Source: Paracentrotus lividus (taxonomy: Eukaryota; Echinodermata; Echinoidea; Camarodonta; Echinidae). From it: DNA of 64,000 bases. The notes under the pieces are model-generated. The model did not search any database, was not told the DNA's origin, and was given only the letters and a program-made list of their open reading frames with translations. Made by a program: the position numbers and the translations under genes. The stretch lies in the NCBI GenBank assembly GCA_940671915.1, contig CALNVZ010002100.1:70756478-70820477 (forward strand), in the 5' to 3' direction. Shown one piece after another: positions 10,641-22,100 of this stretch; position 1 is the first letter of the stretch, and each line of letters starts with the position of its first letter.

Positions 10641-12470
10641 TTTTCAATGACAGATTGAACAGTGCAGCTGAGTGGTTCAGCAATATAACTATTCGCGGAT
10701 CAATTCAGTAGCCTTGCGATAGATAGACCGTCACAATTCCTATAGGTCCTTTTTACCAATCTAATTAAATCTATTAAAGAAAAGTGATTTATTTGAAACT
10801 TATTATAATCTAAATCGATAAGCAGAAATGAATGAAACAAAACTAAAAATTTATTTGCTGTCATTGGTAGTACGGTGCATTTTAGTAAATACATGTTTCC
10901 AAAAGCATCTTAGTTTTGTGTAACTGAATAATATCAAAACATTTAAAAGACCGCTTGTGAGAATATTAATTCCACACCGTCTACATTCCTGTTATTATTA
11001 CAAAATATTTTCATGTCTAAAATGAATAGATACAGAATTGTCGAAATTTGACTTTTATATCAGCAATATGCTTTATAATAAGTACATATTTAAACACGTA
11101 TATGCATTCAACAATTACGCAGATCATACTCAAAAATGAATATATGAAAAGTAAACAACTAATACAATTATAAATAAACTATATAGGTTATAATTAAAAT
11201 GATCGTATGAATTGTATTGTTATTGGCATCGTGCGTGATGAACTTTAATAATCCTGTCTTCTGATTGGTTTAAAAGTGCATGTTGTAACCCTTTTCCGGT
11301 TTAACCATGATATACAGTGTTAATTCTATATAGATCTTTTTCCATGGCCATCATGATCCCCATTTGTTTATGCGCAAAAAGTTGCCGTGTGCGATGATAG
11401 CGGATACCATAATTTGTGTAGACCTGTGTATCTTTTTTTTTTTTTTTTTTTTTTTTTTGATCTTCGGGTTTCTTTTTTTGGTATATAAAAGATATATTGA
11501 CTGCTTTTATTTTCGGGACGCATTCGTTTCTAGGGCTCTCGGGGACCTAGAAACAACCATGCCATCAAATCAGTCAATATATTTTTATTACTGTCATTAT
11601 AATATATTCAATTGATAACACGTCGATGTAGTAAAATCGTTAAAATGTTGAAGAGTTTTTTTCCCCCTAAATATTTACATTGCAGCCCACGCGCACCTTT
11701 CATTCATGCCAGTTTTAGCTTAGTTTGCACGCACAAACCCATGTTGTTCGCTTACTAGGGTCTGAAGTTAAGAACTAGATTCACTCGTGTAATATTTGAT
11801 ACAGACAGTGAGTCTGGAGGCTAGTCTCCATTCTAGACTGAAATTTGTGTCAAATTGAGTCTGTGCTTGCAGACTAGTTTTAGATTGGTATTCCTTCTTC
11901 ATAAATGTGATAAACAGCCGATATAATCTTTTGTTAAAGTGTAGTGAACTGAAAATGATTTTTTTTCCTGTAAATGTTTTGATATTGACATGCATTGCAA
12001 CGAAGAGGGGAATTTGATGATGCTGTGTATAGCATTTTTACACTGTAAATATGATTATTTGATTGTTAAAAATCCCCTATTTCAATACATAACATTTTTT
12101 TCTTATTTTGTGGTGAAGTTTGAATTGAATGTCACAGTTAAGTCATTATTTGCCATAATAACAATAATTTCAAGTTCGTTTGAAAAATTCGGGCAAAAGA
12201 AATTATTTTCTAACTCGCCATTATAAACGACTTGCTTTTGATTGATTCATTTTCTATATTTCTATGATATGTAATTTGATTTTCAAATCATTCTATAACT
12301 TTAAACAATATTCAGAAAAATATTACACTTATATGTCAGTGATAAAAATGTATCATATAATATATGAGTCATAATAACATTCAACGTTTTGTAATGATTA
12401 TATAACTTATGGCTAGTTTGAAGAAGCTTTTTTTTGTTATGTTATTTACATTAATTAAGGTTCAGTTTCA
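10641..12470. other. AT-rich sequence without visible genes
   Basis: AT-rich non-coding sequence with a 20-plus T run near 11431-11458. The first part may be the 5' remainder of the LINE at 9000-10640. I see no exon with coding character. Confidence 0.4.
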
Positions 12471-13109
12471 ACAGGTTTCGGTCTCTAGTCTAAGGGAAGG
12501 GTTGAAGTAAAAAGTGAGATGGTGAAAAATTGAAATATTTTATCCTCCCTTTATTTCCAAAACAAAGGAAATAAAAAACAACCATAAACCCTTTATACTT
12601 TTCATTTCCCCCCAAATTTTGTTTCAGCCTTAATGACAAGGTTATAAATGTTAAGTATAGTCTATTTTTTTATTATGATTTATGTTTGGCTGAGATTCTA
12701 CAACAGATTTTGGAAAGATGGAAATTTCCATGTTGTAAAAATGAATAAAATAAATTTTGAGCAACAATCGAATAAATTTTGACCTTTCCCCTGGACAATA
12801 AAACTCAGTCTGTGACCACTAACCTAGATTTAACTTCAAGAACGATAACAACCTATACCCCTGTCGGTATACTTGTATGTAGGACTGAGGGCCTTGGTGA
12901 GCAATATAGGGCTCCAAAATGAGAAAAAAATTGCTAAATGGGCATAGTCTGATAGTGGGGGTTAACAAACTTTTTTTTCAGCACCAGGGAATGGCTGGGA
13001 GAACGTTCAAAATATAGCCCTGGTACCAAAAATGTGAAAGCGGAGACAAACAAATTCTAAAAATTAACGCCGGAGCAAATGATGTGGCTGGATAACAAAA
13101 AAGAAGAAG

Positions 13110-13129
<20 letters not shown>

Positions 13130-13166
<37 letters not shown>

Positions 13167-13199
13167 AATATATATATATTATAAAATATATACGATATA

Positions 13200-13234
<35 letters not shown>

Positions 13235-13260
13235 TTATATATATATAATATATATATCGT
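13130..13260. repeat. (TA)n microsatellite
   Basis: An A run followed by broken TA dinucleotide repeat, close to the middle of the surrounding palindrome. Confidence 0.9.
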
Positions 13261-13307
13261 AAGTAGACCATGGAACGTCCAAAATGCTTACGTAGGAAAC
13301 GGAGGCG

Positions 13308-13414
13308 AGTATATTTCAGAAAGACGAGTTTCCTAGTGTCCACTTACGACAGTGTCCAACTACTGACAGTAGTTGGACACTAAGGAAACTCCGTCTTTCC
13401 TGAAATAATATATA
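13308..13414. repeat. hairpin-forming inverted repeat
   Basis: TTTCAGAAAGACGAGTTTCC on the left arm pairs with GGAAACTCCGTCTTTCCTGA on the right; the loop contains a second inverted pair, GTCCAACTACTG / CAGTAGTTGGAC. Confidence 0.75.
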
Positions 13415-15127
13415 TATATAAATATAATATGTATATACATGTATATATAAATAATATCCAACCTTATTGAGCAACAGTGTATTTTATAGGAGATTATGAT
13501 TTGTGAAACTTTTCTTAAATTTGAATTGAAACGGAAATTGTAGGTCAGAACACATTTGGAGGGAAAAAAAGGGGACGTAATTAATCAAAATCGCCATTGC
13601 TAAAATATATCTACCATTTTTTTTTATTCATGAAGGATATTAATAAGACAGAAAAAATTGTTGTCTTTAGCTTTTAAGGCGCCGTCTTTAGAAATGACTA
13701 TTAACTTCGTGAATTTTCAATTTGCTATCAGTCTGTCGTATCATGAATCTATATTAAAAATTATTTGCTTTGCAACTATCTGTATTAAAACAATAAATGA
13801 AAAAAGCCGTGAATAAATAAATAAAAACAATCATAATACACTGTTCGTCATAAAGGTGGAATATTTTTTTTCTGGCTCAAGCGACATTATGTTGCTCCGT
13901 TATTAATTTCTTGAATGTGTTTGTCACCGCTTTCACTTTCTGGGATCCTGGGTATACATTGGACGTTCCCTTAACCCTTCCCGGGGATTTTTCTTCAAAA
14001 AAGTTTGTCACCCCCAGAAGATGACCATTTTCGTCATTTTTTCTTATTTTTGGGGCCCTTTTTTGTTCACGCGACCCACCAAGGCCCCCTCAGTCCTACC
14101 CCAAGGAAACACGTCTGAGGTGGAGATTTGTTATTGTTCTTTAAATTAATTCTAGATTTATGGTTACATGCAGGCTCGACTCATTTGTCTAGGGGACGGG
14201 TCAAAATTTATTTTTTATTGGGGTTCAACATTCATTTTATTCATTTTTACACCATGGAAATTTCTATCTTCCCTAAATTGTTATGTAAAATTCAACCAAA
14301 CATAAATCAAAATAAAATATTATCATAATAACTATATTACAGCTTGTCATCAAGGCTAAACAAAATTAGAAATGATTAATTTAAGGGTTAAATTGTTTTT
14401 TCATTCTCTTTTTTCAGCATAAAGATGGAATAAAATATTCCGAATTTTCACCATATCTGTTTTTACTTCAACCCCTCCCCTAGAAAAGAGACCTTAGCCT
14501 GTCCCCGAAATATAGATTTAACTTAAAGAACATATAATAACAGTTCACCTCAGTCGCGTTTCCTGGGGTAGGACTGAGGGGGGCTTGATCGCCAGAAAAA
14601 CACACAGGGCCCCAAAATGAAGAAAAAAAATTACAAAAAATGGCATCACGGGGGTTGACAGAACTTTTTATTGAAAAAGGTCCTCTGACAAGTTGGGATT
14701 CCAAGAATAAGCCAGAGGGTCCTAAAAAAAAAGCAGGGACAAACAATATCAAGAAATTAAAGTCAGAGCAAAATCATGCGCTTCGGCTATAAAAATATTC
14801 ACCTTACGTACAGTTAATACAGGTTCAATAATGTATACATACCTCTGAGCTCACTCGTGCTCTTCTGAAAGATATAATAAATATATATGGATATATAGTG
14901 CTATTATTATAATCTGGAATAATTTTGTGCAATCGTAATTCTGTTACCAACAAAAAAATAAAATTGCGCAATAATGCCGTTTGCTTATACGCCTACAATT
15001 GAAATTGACTGCTTTAAATAAAGAGAAAATCCCACATGTTAATATATATACACCATGACAATGTGTGGGAGTAAAGCTTTTTATTCAAATAACAGACTTT
15101 GCGTTTATGACGGCTTGTATCTATGTG

Positions 15128-15640
15128 GATCTCACTTACATGAGACCGATATTATACAATTAGAAAGTTTGAACGGTTTTGAACGTATCGAAGAAAGTCT
15201 CCGAGACAAAAAAAAGTTCGAATGTCTCCACGACGGAAAAAAGTATCGAGCGTCCCGCGACAAAATCGTATCAGAGCTCTCTCGCGACAAGAAAAAAGAT
15301 CGGACGCTCCCACAGAAAAAGATCGAAACTCCCACGATGCGAAAAAAGTATTCGAGCTCTCCGTGACAGAAAAAAAAATAATTATGGAGATTTCCTCTCA
15401 GTGTCCGAGTCGCTGAGACGTCCCTCGAATAAACCATCATACTAGCCATGAACGGTTTTGAGACGTGTTGGGACAGTTTGCGACTCCTTCTCGGAAACGT
15501 CTTCTGAGTCTTTGCGACGTATTGAGTTGTGAGAAAAACGAACACGTTCAATCATATAGAATTTTTCAGTCGCGGAGACGTCTCTAGACGTCTCTGCGAC
15601 GTTTCCACGACTATGCGACTGATCCGTCGCAGGAATGTCG
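15128..15640. mobile_element. GTCTC-rich palindromic element, copy 3 (diverged)
   Basis: Dense GTCTCCGAGAC, CTCCGCGAC and GAGACGTC motifs in both orientations, after a GGATCTCACTTAC start that resembles the other copies. Ends are degenerate. The open frames here are by-products of the low stop density of the motif. Confidence 0.6.
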
Positions 15641-15649
15641 ACAGCAACA

Positions 15650-16790
15650 ACTGCGATTCCCATTTTTGAAAACATCATTGACTATGATTACACATGCTAA
15701 AGATCGGAAATATTAGCAGAACTTATTTTCAAAATAACGAAACCATCAAACTCACTCGACAATGTAGACGTAAGTATAACATTTTATATTCATAAGATAA
15801 CATCATAAATTTTGCAATGCATATTTATCGAGAAAAATATTTTATAAATTCTTGTAATCATTTGAACTTAAAAGAACATCCAGTTACATAAATCGAGACA
15901 TAAACACGAAGGTTTGACGAGATGCGAGTGACCAATATGAGATGATGGTAGCATGCGCTTTTTCTTCAAGATCTACCAGTATCTGAATGGGATTATTCTT
16001 TGAATTAACAATTGATCACAAACATTTTGTTACTAAACATATAAGACCCAACAAAATTAACAAACAACATCTTACAAATTACTTACAATGACATTTTATA
16101 AGAAAGAGAAAAAATGGAGCGCAAATAATCTCTGATATTGATTCTTCGGCTACAATACATATGGAAGAGCGCTTATTAAATTATCTCCAAAATGAAGAGT
16201 AAAATGCTTAATCTCGTAACAATAAGAAGCTCATTTCATTTAGGAATTATAGACATAATTTCACTGTCTGATTAACGAACCTATCATCATTTCAGAGAAT
16301 ACACCATCGGTACAACTACCCTTAGAGTAATTGAAAATTGAATAACGTTCTGTAAGCTACGCAAATATAGCCATGCGAATAAGATAGTTACAGACAATAT
16401 TTGAATAAAACATTTTCTCAATGACAACATAACAAAGCATGTCACGACTTGATCTAGAATTCCCATTTTATTTCCGGTTTATTAACAAAACGTAGCATTC
16501 ACTCCTACGTCAAACAAATAATTGTTTCATTTGGTTTAACTCTTTTGAAAGAGAGACAGCACATTCATAACAGGGCAAATATATGTATCTGATTTAAAGG
16601 GTCAAAAGAAAAGTCCAGCAACCCCATAAAAAAATAACCAACAAAACAAAACAAAACATAACAAAATAAAATGGGATTCTATGGAATCCTATTCTTTGCT
16701 CATTTTTCATTTATTATTTTAAATTTGAATTCAAAAAAAATACAAAGGATTTTACAATCTTCATACTTTATAACATTATAATATAGACAT
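15650..16790. other. AT-rich sequence without visible genes
   Basis: No coding exon, repeat array or RNA gene is recognisable, apart from a short AACAAAACAAAAC stretch near 16640. Confidence 0.4.
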
Positions 16791-16795
16791 ATATA

Positions 16796-17746
16796 ACATG
16801 TGGCCACAATATTAGAACACCTGAACCTGCACAAAGCTTATGATTATCAATGCCCTAGTTCATTGCCAAATCAGATTAAATACACTTTGTTTGCCTTGAG
16901 CTTTCATGACTTTTAGCATAGGGTCTTACGTATATGTTAGACACGAAATTTATATAGTTTCGACCATCTGGAATGCGCACATTAAAAAAAGTTTCGCTAT
17001 GCGCTTTTGGTTTCCCATAGACTTGGTATTAAACATGTAGTCCAAATGCAAAAAAGTAAAATGCCAATACATTACCGATTGCCAAAAAGTATTTAGAAAA
17101 GTATAAACTTAGCAGGCTCTTATTTATTCTATATACCTCAAATACATGTTAAGTTTCAAAAATTTGGTCAAATGGAGAGGGTGGATTCCCCCCACCTTGG
17201 TGTGAGATGACCAAAATAACCATGCCCATTGAAGTTAAGACTATTTTTTCATTTAATGAAGACACTCCTTGTAAATGTATATTTTTTAAAGAAATTTCAT
17301 GAGCAATTCAAATATGTTAAATATTAATTGCTATTTGAACGGGACTTAAATAGGGCACTTAATAAAAATTTGGGCCCTTCAAAAATATTTAGAAACCCCA
17401 CATAAGATGTAACTACTTCACCCTGTGTTTGTTATGAATGCATATTGACATCCTCAGGGAATTTCCTTTCAGAATATATATACTTTTGTAGGGAGGGGCT
17501 TAAAATGTTTAACGTTATGACACTTGATCCTGAAAGGGGCAAGATTTTTTAGATTTTCAATAATGTGTGTGTAACAGGAAAAGGGCGACTTGGGCGAGTT
17601 CCAACCCATGGCTTGTTATTTGTTTAAGCTAATATGATATTTGGAGACATTCCAATCATTTTAAAGGTATTTAAATGATCAACTGAGTGAAAAATTACTC
17701 AAAAATTTCAAAATGCTTGGTGTTCTAATAATTTTGGCCACCACTG
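16796..17746. mobile_element. Tc1/mariner-like non-autonomous element
   Basis: The right end reads, on the minus strand, CAGTGGTGGCCAAAATTATT then AGAACACC; the left end has TGGCCACAATATTAGAACAC. Both are flanked by TA, the usual Tc1/mariner target. The roughly 950-bp interior has no transposase frame. Confidence 0.75.
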
Positions 17747-17749
17747 TAT

Positions 17750-18658
17750 ATTTCATTAATTTGATTAATGAGAGCGCGGCTAATTCCCGTATGGACAGCT
17801 CACATTGATATTTATGCTGGAGATATATATGGACTAATTTGTTTAAGATCAGGCCTGAAACATCTCGACACTTTTACTCCTATAAATAATAGGTACAATT
17901 AATCTTACGGTAGAATATAAATTTACCATGGACTTACGGCAGACATTAATCAAAGATCGCAAGGAACGTACTGGAGGCATTATTGGAGGTACCACCTATA
18001 TTAGCAGAGGTATTGCATTAATCTGTTAAAATCTGTTCTTGTCATGAATGTGGTTGGAATCAAATTTGTTAAGACTGCCCTCTACCTCTATTTTTTTTTT
18101 TTTAATCTTTGGCCAACATTTCTCCCATTATGCCATGTGTTGATGCCATCATCCTGATTTCAATATGCTTTCTCCTGATATCTGCTACAATTTTCTGATA
18201 TAAACTTTATAAAAGATTAATCCTTAATATTTGATTCACTCCGATTCAAAGTGTGACAAAGTATCGTTACATTTTGTGACAGAATTAAAAAATTATGTCT
18301 ATACTCATAAATGACAATTATAAACGCTTCTATATTTCTCTTTTGCCATGCACACTGGGCTGGAGTTGTAGCAATCTTTGCTACATATAATTTATATTGA
18401 TACATTACATGTTGATAGTTCGTCTGGGCATCACTGCCATCACTAAGTCTTTCCGCATTTTCAGTTACATACTTTTTATCAAGTTCTTTACTGCATCATA
18501 ATGTTTTTCCCCTCCTTTATCGTGTTCATACATTATAGGTGAAAGTTTGATAATTCATACAAGGCAAAATATTTGGCAATCACATGCTGCGTCTGTAACT
18601 TATGAACGTTGTAACATTCTGCAGTTCGTTAGCTCATCCATTCAGTTTGGATTCTCAG
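17750..18658. other. flank downstream of Wnt2
   Basis: AT-rich non-coding sequence beyond the 3' end of Wnt2, including a T run near 18092. Nothing else can be supported. Confidence 0.4.
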
Positions 18659-18664
18659 TTTATT
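18659..18664 (-). terminator. candidate polyadenylation signal of Wnt2
   Basis: AATAAA on the minus strand about 260 nt past the Wnt2 stop codon. It is a plausible 3' UTR end; no direct proof. Confidence 0.4.
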
Positions 18665-18923
18665 AGCTCATCTATTTAGTTTGGATTCTCAGTGTTTGGA
18701 CGATTTCGATTACGAGATCTGTTCTTCTTACTCTTCTACCGAAAGTCGTTGCCTGTTGTTGATGCGCTTCCAATCCGAAAACATTCGGAGAATTCAGATC
18801 GGACGGCGTCGCAAGAACGTCCGCAGTCCCGACTCACCTTCAGTCAACGCGTTGTGCGCGTCTGATCCGTCGTACATCGTGCTACCATGCGTTCGCGAGG
18901 CGGTAGAATCGGTAGCTCCGCGG

Positions 18924-19145
18924 TCAGGCGGTAACCGGTCGTCTTCCGTGCGCCTTACACGTGTTAACGTCCACTGTCTCAGTACACTCATGGCATTGTA
19001 CGAAAGCAGCCAATGAACTTGCATTCACACTGCCGTGTCTGTTGGACACGCTTTGTATTGTAACCACGCCAACAGCACATTACGTCACAACCATCGGGTC
19101 CGTCTGACGTTCTGTTACAGATTCTACCAGCAGTGCCTAGTGAAC
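18924..19145 (-). CDS. Wnt2: Wnt2 exon 6 with two-base frame break
   Basis: After acceptor TTTTAATAG the exon encodes [28 protein letters not shown] and QCECKF. Then the family HWCC segment is damaged around 18990-19020. The frame then resumes as [20 protein letters not shown] to TGA at 18924-18926. It is 222 nt where 224 is required. The C-terminal cysteines are all present downstream. Confidence 0.8.
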
Positions 19146-22100
19146 CTATTAAAAAGAAAATAAGAGACATATGGGCTTAAAGACGTTACAAATAGTTGTG
19201 GAAATATTTCTAGAAGCAAGTGTTCCAAAAATTAGTAAGCGTAATTTATTTTGAAGAGAGTTTATTCCTACAGGGTATGCATTTAAGTCGAAATTGGTCT
19301 AGCAGTAACGCTCTGTCAAATTCCTTTATTCGCTTATAAACGGAAGACTGGCAAACTGGAAAGGGCTGATTGAGAGTCGGCCGAATTGAGGAATAAGCAG
19401 AGTGCGGTTTGAGGCCGAAATAATTAAGAATCAATCCTACCTGTTCGTGTGTCTCTCCGGCAGTAGTCTGGAGATCTTTCAAAGTAGACGAGATCAGCCT
19501 TCGACGGCTTCCTCGATTGGGACGATGATGACGAGAGAAGGAGATCGTTACCTTCTTGGTTGACGCTTACTTTCGTCGCATCGTGGTATTTCTTTTTAGA
19601 TATTCACCGACCTGTCAATACAAAATGCCATGAATGAATAATTTGTTCCAGAAAGCTTTGTGATATTATAGTCTTGATTATTTCAGAATAATTTCCTTTA
19701 TTCATTTACTTACCGCTGTTTATCAACTAGGTAAATTAAAGTAAATAAAAAATAAGGGCTTCCTAAACGTGTTTGATGATGTTAGGTTTCTGACAATGAT
19801 TGTTGGTGAATTAATGGATATCAACCGCGGGCTTCAGCAGTGACAGCCAGACCCACTGCACATGCGCTAACCTTTTGCAGATTCCACAAAGTAACTTTTT
19901 AAAGCAACACATGTAATCTTCAAAAGAGTTTTAAGAGGATATTTTATGCTCTTACACTGTAAAAAAAAAAAAGGTAACTCGCAAGAAAATGAGTAAACTA
20001 ATGCTTTACTCCAACGGAGTAAACTAATGCTTTACTCCAACGGAGTAAATTTTGTTTACTCTTAACAGAGTCAAAAGGTAACTCGCAAGAAATGAGTAAC
20101 TAATGGTTAATGGTTTACTCCTTTCGAAGCTAGGATTAGGAATGATACATAGATGACTAAAAGTTACTCTTTTCTGAGTAACATTTAGCTGAAACCGCAT
20201 CAGTAATATTTTTTTACTCAGTAACATTTAGCTCAACCGCATGAGTAATATTTTTTACTCAGTACATTTAGCTCACCAGCATGAAGTATATTTTACTCAG
20301 TAACATTTAGCCAAACCGCAAAGAGTAAATTATTTTTTACTCAATTTCACGCGAGTTACCTTTTTGCTCAATATTGGGTAAGATTTTACTCATTTTTTTT
20401 AGAGTGTATTGTATTTATCGTTTCCTTGATATTCTCAGAGTTGTAATCAGTAGAGGGAGCTGTTTATATTTACCAGAGCGTTCGTTGTAGGAGAAGGCAT
20501 AAATAAAAATTTGGAAATAGAACTTTACATCCATCATGTCTGTCAGCGCATTATTCTACATATTTGGCGCATTCTTTTTAAGCAAAGTAGTTGCCAAGGA
20601 AACAAAGAGGTATTTCGTCGGTCTCCCCTCAGAAAGGATTTAGAATCTCTTGACATGTTGACCCGCTTATAAAAGAGAGAGAAATTCTGTTGTTTCAGCG
20701 AGATATAGGATAAAACTTGTTGAGACTAGGGTTAGGTTTATATGGCAGAGTAGAGTGTTCAGTGTCCAGGGTCGAAATAAGTTAGCACCCCAAACCGTGT
20801 TTCAGTCGTTCGCAAAATCTCTTGGTAAAACACCCCAGGTAAAATATCGCTATACATGATCTAGTATGGAAATAATTTACCCCAAACCGTGTTAGTTTGA
20901 CCATTTAATGTTTTAGATGATAGAGTTACCTTTCTGAAGTCCAACATAGCTAACCAGCATGTCCTAACAGAGCATGATCCACTGACTCCGTGACACTTAC
21001 ACTCTAACTTCATGATCCGACGAACAGCCTGTAGACGAAGGAAAACAGAAAGAAAATATACATTTGAATTAGTAATTTTAAACAATTTCAAGTTTATTCC
21101 ACTCATAAAAACGTTAGGTGAATACATACACATAATACATAACATACAAGAAACATAAATTAAAAACATATGAATAACTAAATGTTCTAAATATTCTAAA
21201 TTGAGATATTTAAGAATTTATTATTTAGTTACAACGTCATAATACCTCATGAGTCACATTAACAATTTTAGCTATTTATTTTCAGGAATGAAGGGCTTAT
21301 AGCATAGTTCTTAAAAGAACCAAATCCATCTAAGCTACTTAAGAAAAAACGCATTAATTTTGTTTTTCACATTTTACGCTGTAGGCGTATTTGGAAAAGT
21401 AATATTAGAAAGTACATTTCTAATGGTTGCCCTCGCAATTTAAGGTTAAAACTTTTGTTCAAAGAGAGATACGGACCAGGATAATTGACTCAATGACTCA
21501 GTTTTTTCAACAAAGTGGATGTAATACCTTTAGGAACTATAAGCTCTTCAATCGAGGACATGTAATTTGAAATCTCTGCTTAAAAACAACTTTAAAATTA
21601 TTACAAGGGAGTATAATCTAAAGACACTGAATCCTCTGATTTCCCCCTATATCACATGAATAACATAATTACATCTTATCCCATAATGTGAGGATGACTC
21701 ATAACCTAATTCAAAGGGATTAACTATTTTTATTTTTTTTGAGAGAGAGAGAGAGATGGCGCTTTAGATATTAAGCTACTTTGCCAGCTGTAACTAAAGG
21801 CGGGCTCACACTATGCGACTTGCTGCGGTGCGATTTTTCTGGAAAACTTTAATATTATCTGATACAAACATTCAAACAAGGAAATTCATTATCACGATTA
21901 TGTACAAAGTTGTGAGTATTCCTATGAATATCAAAATTAAACTTCAAGGCGATTGCGAACCCCCTTCTCTGTATAAAATCTAATTGTTTCCAAATCGCAG
22001 TGACGTCACTGCGATCTTGCGGTTTTAAGGTAATTTGACCTTTACTCCTAATTAAAGACCCGCATTGGAATAAAATTTTGATAAAATTGTTCCTTTACAA

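Larger units (their letters stand above)
12475..14505. repeat. large imperfect palindrome
   Basis: The segment near 12480-12560 (GGGGTTGAAGTAAAAA-like, ATGGTGAAAA, ATTTTATCC) reappears inverted at about 14400-14490. A second pair holds TAGGACTGAGGGCC near 12881 and GGCCCCCTCAGTCCTA near 14083. The GGTAGGACTGAGGGGGGC stretch at 14570 is a further copy outside. It looks like a foldback element or two inverted insertions. Confidence 0.6.

Noticed and set aside
15132-15551. 139-codon minus-strand and overlapping plus-strand open frames
   Set aside because: Same GTCTC-rich element family; several frames are open at once with low-complexity product.
18681-19024. Open frames on both strands over Wnt2 exon 6
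   Set aside because: Shadows or frameshifted readings of the exon; the conserved Wnt frame is on the minus strand in other registers.
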